Shown: one piece after another, positions 51,601-61,300 of the stretch | Numbering within the stretch: the stretch's first letter is position 1 | Layout: every line of letters starts with the position of its first letter | Assembly: GCF_018812025.1 (NCBI RefSeq) | Contig: NC_063061.1 | Coordinates: forward strand, 34,147,640-34,211,639 | DNA from: Megalobrama amblycephala | Lineage: Eukaryota > Chordata > Actinopteri > Cypriniformes > Xenocyprididae | Direction: 5' to 3' | Length of the DNA stretch: 64,000 bases | Made by a program: the position numbers and the translations under genes | Notes under the pieces: model-generated | What the model was told of the DNA's origin: nothing | Database searches by the model: none | The model's input: the letters and a program-made list of their open reading frames with translations, nothing else

Positions 51601-54600
51601 TCTCCTGAATCAGTTGTCTGTCTCAGAGTAATCTGGATTCACTCCTGATTTGCATTTGCATTCCAAAAAGAGCGAGTCAGTCCTGTTTCAGACTCCGCAG
51701 AGTCTGAAAAGAGTCTCAGATTTGACTATAATATTTGCATAATGGGAAACATTATTGTCTGTCTTTGCATACAGTCTTCACTGCTCACGTGGCTCTTGAT
51801 GTCTAACAGCTGTGAGATTTCAAACAGATGTCACTGCACTCTCAGCGTGAGAGCATGGACTCAGTACTAGAAGACATCTGGGTTTATTGTGAATGAACAT
51901 CAGGATGTATAAAGAGGCTAGATCCCAGCTAACAGGGAACGTTCTCAGAACTTCAGCTAACGTGTGGCAAGCTTCTCTCTAAGTTATGAACAAACCCAGT
52001 AACCCAGTGATGTTAATAAAACATTTGTTTAAAGTTATCGTTAGCACAAAAACTTTATTTATACATTGTTCATGGAATGTTTTTACCTGAGACGTTCGGT
52101 TGGATGGAATGTTCGCCTAATGTTTTTTAAATGTTATAACTTAACAGAGAACATTCAAAAGTAACTTTCCCATAATGTTTGCAAATTGATCAAATGGAAT
52201 GTTCCCTTAACGTTTGGATAACCAAGAAAAACGTTTTTTAAATATTGGACATTTTGAACGTTCTCCGAACATTCAGAAATAACGTTTTTATAACCAAATG
52301 GGAACATTAGCAAAACGTTCTCAGAACTTTTTTTTTTTTTTTTTAGCTGGGATCTTACCTTCACAGCCATATCAGGGAAAGACCATGCAAAGTTTGGGTT
52401 TATGTGCTATTCTATGGAAGCTTGTTTCCACCACTAAATAAAAAAATAAAAAAGGTAATTGTGACTTTTTTTGTCAGAATTGCAATATATAAACTCACAA
52501 TTGTGAGTTATTGAGTCAGAATTGCATGAAATAAACTTGCAATTGCATCTTATAAAGTCAGAATTCCGAGTTTATATCTCGCAATTCTGACATTTTTTTC
52601 TCAGAATTGTAAGATATAAACTCACAGTTGCAAGTTATAAAGTCAGAATTGTGTGATATAAACTCGCAATTGCGTGTTATAATGTCCAATTGTCTGGGAA
52701 AAAAGACTGACGTTTTTTTTCTCCGAATTATAACTCGCAATTGCATGTTATAAAAAGTCGCAATTACCTTTTTTATTTTTTATTTCATGGCGGAAACAAG
52801 CTTCCATACTATTCAGAAGTCAGTACACTGAAAAACAATTCTCAATTTTCACTGAGAAATTGTTAGTAAGTTTCACAGACAATTAAAAGAAACAACAAGT
52901 AATGCATTGAATTATACATGAATTTTTTGAGAAGTTGAAAAATTGAAATAGTATTTTCTTATAAAGCGTACTCCAGCAAACCTTGTTTTTATTTACAACT
53001 TAAAAAAAAAAATGTCTTACAGTGTACTGTTGCAGAGATACAAGAACCAATCAATGAGAAGATCAGTGTCATTTCAGAGTTGAGGAAAAGCACAAACATA
53101 CAGATCAGGACAGCTGGTTTTAATGAAGGATGACCATGTGGTTTGGAGAAAGAAAAATGCTCAAATCACATGCTTCTTTCTGCAAGGGCCCACATTCTCC
53201 TTCGTTTCTCTACACACACAAACTGTGTCCACTCTGTATTTTTTGGCATGTAAGGAACGCCCCAAAACAAAGCAAACATGCCCACTGCCACGACAGCACA
53301 TTGGGATGATGTCTTCGGGACATCGCTAAGACCCACAGCATTTTTAAAAAGTGCCAGATTAGACCAAGATGTTCCAACAAACAACTGTCCTTTTTATCTA
53401 ATAGTAAAGTCCCTGTGCTCTAGACCTTAATGAGCCTGATCTCTAACATACTGTATCTAATGCTCCTCTGCTTTGGGCTCTGGACCTCTCACTGACTATA
53501 ATTCAATCTTCATAGGCTTGCTTGAGGTAATTGCAGTATTGTGGTTATGACGCAACTCATGCAAGCACATTTTGATCAGTAATTGATCATGACTGATGAC
53601 TTCCAGACAAAATAGTTTGTATGTCCTGATACAGATCACAATTTGGTTACAAGCTGATCCATTTTAATAAGATTTTCCCTAGCATATGTGCCATGATGTA
53701 AAACACCATCAAATGTGCATTATTACTTTTACTTCACATTTTTCAACAGCATTATGGCAATATGATACAGCACACCACAATTTTTATTTTAATATGTTCC
53801 TTGAGGTTCACTTCCGTCACCTTCGTTCTCACTCTCTGTCTGAAATAATTCATTTTTAAAGAGGTGGTTGCCATGTTGGGCTGCTTTAGAGAAGAGGAAG
53901 AGTTGTAGTAGAGTGTTGTTGACATGCCGTCATTTTACGCCGGACCGCTTCACAAACGAGGGTCAATTCAATGTCAATGAGTTGAATCAACTCCACAGCA
54001 ACTACATAAATTTATCCATTAACCATTCAGAAACGTCCAGTTTCATTCTAAAAGTTGTAACTTCTTCCTAAGTCTCTCCATCAGTGTCGACTCCGGTTTG
54101 AACAATGTAAGGCTGAACGCCGTTACTGACAATCCTCATTTTGGCTGCGTGAGATTCTCCAGCTTTGTTGTTGTTGAGCAAGCGAAGCGCGAGCTGTTAA
54201 AGCTCCGCCCTCTTCTGGAAAGTGGTCCGGGAACAGCAGCTCATTTGCATTTAAAGGGACACACACAAAAACTGTGCGTTTTTGCTCACACCCAAATAGG
54301 GGCAAATTTGACAAGCTATAATAAATGATCTGTGGGGGATTTTGAGCTGAAGCTTCACAGACACATTCTGGGGACACCAGAGACTTATATTACATCTCAT
54401 GAAAGAAGCATTATATGTCTTCTTTAAGGCTTGTCAGTAAACAGTTATGATTGGCTAACGTCATTGCAAAGGAAACAGTGTCAACACCCACTCGCTATTG
54501 CATATAAGTGTTCTGAAAACATTGTCTGTATAAAACCGTTATTTACAGACAGAGCGTTATAAAATAATTTATTTATGGTTTGTGCTACAGCTGCTGTCAA

Positions 54601-55274
54601 ATCCAATACAACTGACTGCTTCATCTGTCAACCAAAGTTTCTACTCTCCATTACACTGTGCCTCGTTTACAAAATAAAATGCTCCGAGCAAACATATAAT
54701 CCTCTGACGTGATCTGGAATGCCATTGAAATAAAACATTTGGGATCCTTCTGAAATCTATACAGAGTCACAAATGAGTTGTTTAAATGGGAACATTCATT
54801 CACTCTTCCATTTGTCCCGTTGTCAACCAATCATTGCCTGTTTTACAATGGATAACTGTAACTATTAGATTTATTCTAGATGTTTTTCTGATGAATGTTC
54901 TGGAATGTTCAGTCAGCTGGGCTGCAATCTGAAGATCATCTCAAATGCTTCATAAACAGTCAAGGCCATGAGAAACAGGCATCAGTGTTTTAACAGACTT
55001 CCTGATGCTGTTTGCTATGATTATTACAGCGACCTGTGGCCAAGTGCACGTCTCACATGCTCACAGTTTCAGCCTACAGACTTGAGATAAAAAACGTATA
55101 AGAGAAATGTAATTTAAAATTGACTTTGACTAAAGCTGTGGTGGTCTCACACTTGAGATCTTATATTTGTGTCGAAGGTTGTGTTTATGCTGTTATTTTA
55201 ATGTGTTTGTGTTATTCTGGTCTTTTAGGGAATGCTGGTCGAAGGCCCACCTGGTCCAGAGGGTCCTACGGTAA

Positions 55275-55316
<42 letters not shown>

Positions 55317-58300
55317 CTCCATACGTGTTGAGTACTTTGAGTACTTTAGTACTTGCCAATTTACAAGTCACTTATAATTTAAACCAGTTAAACTACAGTC
55401 AAGCTATACCTTTATGTAGTTTGCCAAAAAAAAAAAAAAAATTGCTAACTATGCTAAAGCTTTTTAAGGTGACAATCTCTCTTACTAAAAACCAGATTAC
55501 TATATCTTTCTGGCACAAAACAATATGAATTATATTGATTTTATATTTAAATTATAATACTTATTTAAAAAAAAAACAGTGTTGTTATTGTTAACTAAAA
55601 GTAAAATTATTAAAAAGTGTTTCGATAGTTGAAATAAAATAAAAATATAAATATTAGATGAAAAAAATTAACTAAAATACTTACAAACATTGAAAATGTT
55701 GCCTTGGCAACTAACTAAAAAAAAAAAATAAATAAATAAAAAAATAAAAAAATGAAAGCAATATAGAAATATCTAAAATTGCTAAAACCTGAAATAAAAT
55801 AAAAATATGAGAGGAAAAAAATAAATAAAAAAACTTACAAAAATTAGAAATGTTGCCTTGGCAACTAACTAAAATAAATTAAGTTGAAGTACTAAAATTG
55901 TTAACACTAAAACTGAAATAAAAAAATAAATTAATGCTATATAGAAATATAAAAAAAAAATATATATATTAATAAAAATGGCAAAATTGCTGAAACCTGA
56001 AATAAAATAAAAATGTTAGATGAAAAAAAAAATGAAATAAAAAAAACGTACAAAAATGAGAAATGTTGCCTTGGCAAATAACTAAAATAAATTAAGTTGA
56101 AGTTAAAACTAAAACTAATAAATATTAATTAAAGCTATATAGAACTATACAAAAACAACAACAAAATTGCTAAAACCTAAATTAAAATGAAAATGAAAAT
56201 ATAAAAATAAAAGCAAATTTAAAAATGTTAATAAATATTGTAATAGTATTGAAATAATACTGAAAATAAAAGAATAAAAAATATAGCTGATAAACAACAG
56301 TATTTAACAAATACAAATGAACATCATTGAGTGATGAATCAACCATTTTTTTTCTTGAACTAGTTCATTGCATTGAATCCTTTGAGCAAAATGATTCACC
56401 TTCCAAACCAACCAGTTTGCTTAAATGATTTGTACTGCCCAAAGTTACTCCAGAGAGAGACTATACATTGTAACACAAAAATACTAATGTAGCATTTGTC
56501 ACATTACATCACTATTTGTTGTAAAACTTAACTAGTTACTGGGAAAACTGAACTGTTTTTTTGCTGACAATGCTAAACAGCAGAATGTCTGTTTTGTTTC
56601 TTCAGTTTCATTCTTGACCTACTTTTTTATAAAGCAACTCTTCTCTCAGCTGGAGAATTGATGGAATTGATGGCTGTATTGGGACTATAACAACATGAGT
56701 ATGAGAAATCGAGCAATGAAAAGAGTCCAGCAGTGATCTAGACTCACTGGACCAACACCCATGTGTGTTTGTGTGTTTGCAGTGGCTTTATATGTGTTTC
56801 TGACAGTACCTTTGTGTTGTTCTAGGGTCTCCCCGGCCCTCCAGGTTCAACGGGACCCCCAGGTAGCGCTGGAGAGCCCGGTGAGAGGGTAAGTAACCAT
56901 GACAACATAAACAGGCTAATGCACATGTTCAACAACACTTAAAATTGTGTTCTGCAAAACATCCAAGTCTGTTAAATAGTGAACAGGGTGGGTGTTATGA
57001 AAAATGTCCCAGTTGTAAAGTACGAAATATGATCTGGACATTTCTTCATGTGATTCATATACAAAATTAAATGTAATCTGAACTTTTTAGAGCCGATTTC
57101 ACTAATTGAAATACATTACATTAAAGATGCTTGCTGTTTTATGCATTACCCACAATCCTTTGCTCTTGACAGGGTCTTCCTGGTCGCCCTGGTCTGCCTG
57201 GAGCCGATGGTCTTCCAGGACCTCCAGGGACTGTCCTGATGTTGCCTGTATGTAATTCTGAGCACAATTACCGCAATCACATTTACAAAAACTACACATT
57301 AAAATTGCACATAAACAACTGATTCATACACGTTTAAACGGTTTTTAGCTTGGATTTAAGCCCCATTTAACTGTACTAAGATCAGCCTGTAGCCTGTCAT
57401 AATGAATGTTAAGAGACGTTAGTTCTTGCGCTGACTTGATTTATTTTCAGAGTGGTTTAACAGTGATAATTATGTCAGAGAGATATCAGAAACATAATCG
57501 TCCCTTAGCTGCTGTGATCCCCTATCAATCATGCGCTGGTGAATTCAGTGAGACATTTCACAAATTCCACATACTCTCAGCTTTTCCAAATTTCCTCTTT
57601 CCCAGCTGTTACTCCACTATAGTTTTTTTTTTATTCCGGAACGTGTAGCGACTTCACAATATCTTTCAGTCGAGAGTTCTGGAATGCTTCCATGGCAAAT
57701 CCAGATGTTCCAGAATACCACATTAAAAATGATGTTGTCCGTGGTGTATATTTGTTTACCGTCAACATGTGATTGTAATTAAACCCCACCCTATACACTA
57801 CCCCTCCTCACCCTGAAAAAATACTCTTGACAACCAATACAGGGTCATGAAACAACCAACGGTATGGTTCACTTCAAAACTAGCGGTCTTACTCTTGGAA
57901 GTGTAGTGATTAAGTTCAACCACCAGATGGCACTGCTGATCAATTTGACTCGTGCACACAGATGAGAGCACAGACGCGCACATAACAGCATACTACCATA
58001 CTAGTCATACTATTTCTGCCTTATTTTATGTGGAAGAAATACTAAGAGTAGTATGCTAATCTGAATTCCATACTACTTATACTTTTTTTGCAGTATGTAC
58101 TGTACACTACAGCAGCGTTCAAAGGTTTGGGGTCAGAAATGAATACTTTTATTCAACAAGGATGCATTAAATTGATCAAAAGTGACAGTAAAGACATTTA
58201 TTATGTTACAAAAGATTTTTATTTCAAATAAATGCTGTCCTTTTGCTGGTATCAAAGAATCCTGAAAAAAAAATGTATCATGGTTTGCACAAAAAGTGTT

Positions 58301-61300
58301 TTCAACATTAATCATAAAAAATGTTTCTTGAGATGATGCTGAAAATTCAGCTTTGATCACAGTAATAAATTACATTTTAAAATATATTACAATTAAATTA
58401 AATTTAAAAAATATTTCACAGTATTACTGTATTTTTGATCAAATAAATGCAGCCTTCATGAGCAGAAGAGACTTCAAAAACATTTAAAGTCCCCCTGCAG
58501 TCAATGATTTTATCACTTAAAACGCATCTTTGATAAGTAAAATTACATATTTAAATGTTTTTCCCTTGAATGTAACTCTACACCCTTACCTCATTTCGTA
58601 TGTGCAGAGTCAAGAATATGTAAATTAGCCCCGCCTCCACTCAATCACAGTCGTCTACTGTAAAGTCGATGTATCAGAATGGTAATGCGTTCTATGTATC
58701 ACTCTCTAACACAAAACGGTCATTGATATGATTTGCATTTGACTTGACTATGCTATCAAACGGCTAATAATGTGTTGCTAAAGTTACACAAACCATAAAA
58801 TCAGCATCCTTAGAAATGCTTTAAACATCATAGAAAGTCAGTAGAGAAAAGCCCCGCCCCGCCTCTAAAAGAAGACCCCAAACATTTCAACGGTATTTAT
58901 TGATGATCTACATTCTCCAAAATGTGCACTATACAACAGAACATGTCATGTGGGAACACTGCGTCACATAATGCAATGCTCTTGACCTACTGTAATCTTT
59001 CATTTCCAGTGTGATGAATGACCAAGAAGTTTAATCAACCATGATTTTTGACATATTAACTGTATTTATTGCTATAAATGGATGCCACTCATTGCATTTA
59101 GTATGCAACTTAACTATAATGTAGCATATACTACTGTTTGTAGCTTTTGTCATTTTTCTGTTTTCCGGATGAAGAGGGACACAGGGTTATTTTATTTTAT
59201 TTTATTTTATTTTATTTTATTTTTACATATATGGAACATTTTAAAATAGGTGGAACACTTTAAAGCTATTTTATTTTAAAATACATTTTATTTTGTTTTT
59301 TTTTGTTTTATTATTTTTTATTATTATTTTATTATTATTTTTTTTATTTTTATTTTTTACATATATAGAACATTTTAAAATAGGTGGAACACTTTAAGGC
59401 TATTTTATTTTAAAATACATTCTTTTATTTTATTCTATTCAAATTAACTGTATTTATTTCTATAACTGAATGATTTGTTTGACCATCCAAACAAATCATC
59501 CAGTCAATGTTAAGATGAAAAACATCTATCTTCACTATTGCTGGCATATCTAACTTATTGTTTTTAGTATGAATGTTAATAGTTTTGTGCCACTCTCTCT
59601 CTGTAGTTCCGCATGAGTACAGGAGGGGACGGTGGACAAAAAGGTCCTGCTGTTTCTGCCCAAGAGGCTCAGATGCAAGCCATCATGCAGCAGGCCAGGG
59701 TAAAAGACACACTAATACACATTATATCACACACACACACATGTATCTGTATGCAAACTAATCGCTCTGTTTTATTATTACAAAGCTGGCGATGAGGGGT
59801 CCAACCGGACCGATGGGTTTGACAGGCCGTCCTGGTCCTCTGGTATGTCTGTACCTATATTATCATCTGTCAAAATGAGAAGATATATGATTTTGTTTCA
59901 TGCTTGATTTGATTTTCCCAGGGTCCTCCTGGTGTACCTGGACTGAAAGGAGAGTCTGGAGAATCAGGACCTCAGGTAGGCATCACAAATTACCCACAGT
60001 CCTCAGCTATTTGTGCCAACTCTATTTAGATAATATTTAAAGGCATTTCAGTGCAGGATAGAACTGTTCTGAGACCTGTGTGTGTGTGTGTGTTGTAGGG
60101 TCCTCGTGGTCCACTGGGATCCGCAGGCCCTCCTGGAAAGCCTGGTAGACGGGTAAGTTTGCGTTTTGTCCAAAACCGCCGGGTCTCTGCTGAAGCCTGA
60201 GTGATTATTATTGACTAGATAATTCTGTATCATTGGATTTATGAACAAGAATGATGTTTTCTGTGGCATAGGGTCGACCCGGCTCAGATGGAGCCAGAGG
60301 GATGCCTGGACAGACGGGACCTAAGGTAAAACTGAAGAAGATTAACATTGGACAGACATCTTTTATCATAACATACAATGATGAATTATGCACAGTAAGA
60401 TGAATAAAAATAGGGTCAATTTTTATTTCACGTAGACAGTAGGAAATAATTGTTTCCTATTTAACAAAAATGTTAATATTCTGCAATTCTGAACTGTTTC
60501 CTGTCTGTGTGATTCACAGGGTGACAGAGGATTTGATGGTCTTGCTGGTTTGCCCGGTGAAAAGGGTCACAGGGTAAACACATTTTTGAACATTTTAAAA
60601 TAGGTGGATTATTTTATTTTATTTTATTTTATTTTATTTTATTTTATTTTATTTTATTTTATTTTATTTTATTTTATTTTATTTATTTTATTTTATTTTA
60701 TTTTATTTTATTTTATTTTATTTTATTTTATTTTATTTTATTTTATTTTATTTTATTTTATTTTACTCAAATATATGATTCTGATTGGCCAAAACTTTCA
60801 ACATTTAATGTCCAGTTTATTTATTTGGCGGTAAAAGGTCACAGGATAAACACATTTATGAACCTTTTAAAATAGGTGGAACATTTTGGAGTTATTTTAT
60901 GATATTTTTTTTTTTTTTTTTGAACATATATTGAATATTTTTAAATAGGTGCAGCACTTTAGAGTTATTTTTATTTTTTTTTATTTGATTTTATTTTACT
61001 TTATTTTTTATTAAATGGCTGACTGGAATGCGTGATTCTGATTTTCAATATTTAATGTCCAGTTTATTTTACAGTAAAAGGGTTACAGGGTAAACACATT
61101 TATTACTTTTAAAATAGGTTGAACATTTTGGAGCTGTTTTATTATATATTTTATTTTATTTTATTTTATTTAACATATATTGAATATTTTTAAATAGGTA
61201 GAACACTTTAGAGGGTTTTTTTTATTTTTTTTTATTAAATGGCTCACTTCAGTATCAACATTTATGTCCATTTGATGATTTATTTGGCATTTTAATGATG

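Larger units (their letters stand above)
50953..55228 (+). other. col5a1: col5a1 intron 9
   Basis: A 4.3-kb intron with three inverted-repeat elements and a truncated copy of the 16684-17541 element. About 52820-53850 and 54440-55220 contain nothing I recognise. Confidence 0.85.
55271..56825 (+). other. col5a1: col5a1 intron 10
   Basis: A 1.6-kb intron that starts with a (GT)n run directly after the donor and then an A-rich tandem block at 55600-56280. The last 500 bp are unremarkable. Confidence 0.85.
57248..59606 (+). other. col5a1: col5a1 intron 12
   Basis: A 2.4-kb intron holding a family R repeat copy (58108-58500) and a duplicated TTTTA-rich block (about 59165-59440). About 57260-58100 and 58510-59160 have no recognisable gene; 58890-59050 resembles 29680-29810, suggesting another old dispersed repeat. 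Confidence 0.8.

Noticed and set aside
60604..60834. Frame of repeated Phe-Ile-Leu-Phe-Tyr
   Set aside because: Translation of a (TTTTA)n microsatellite.
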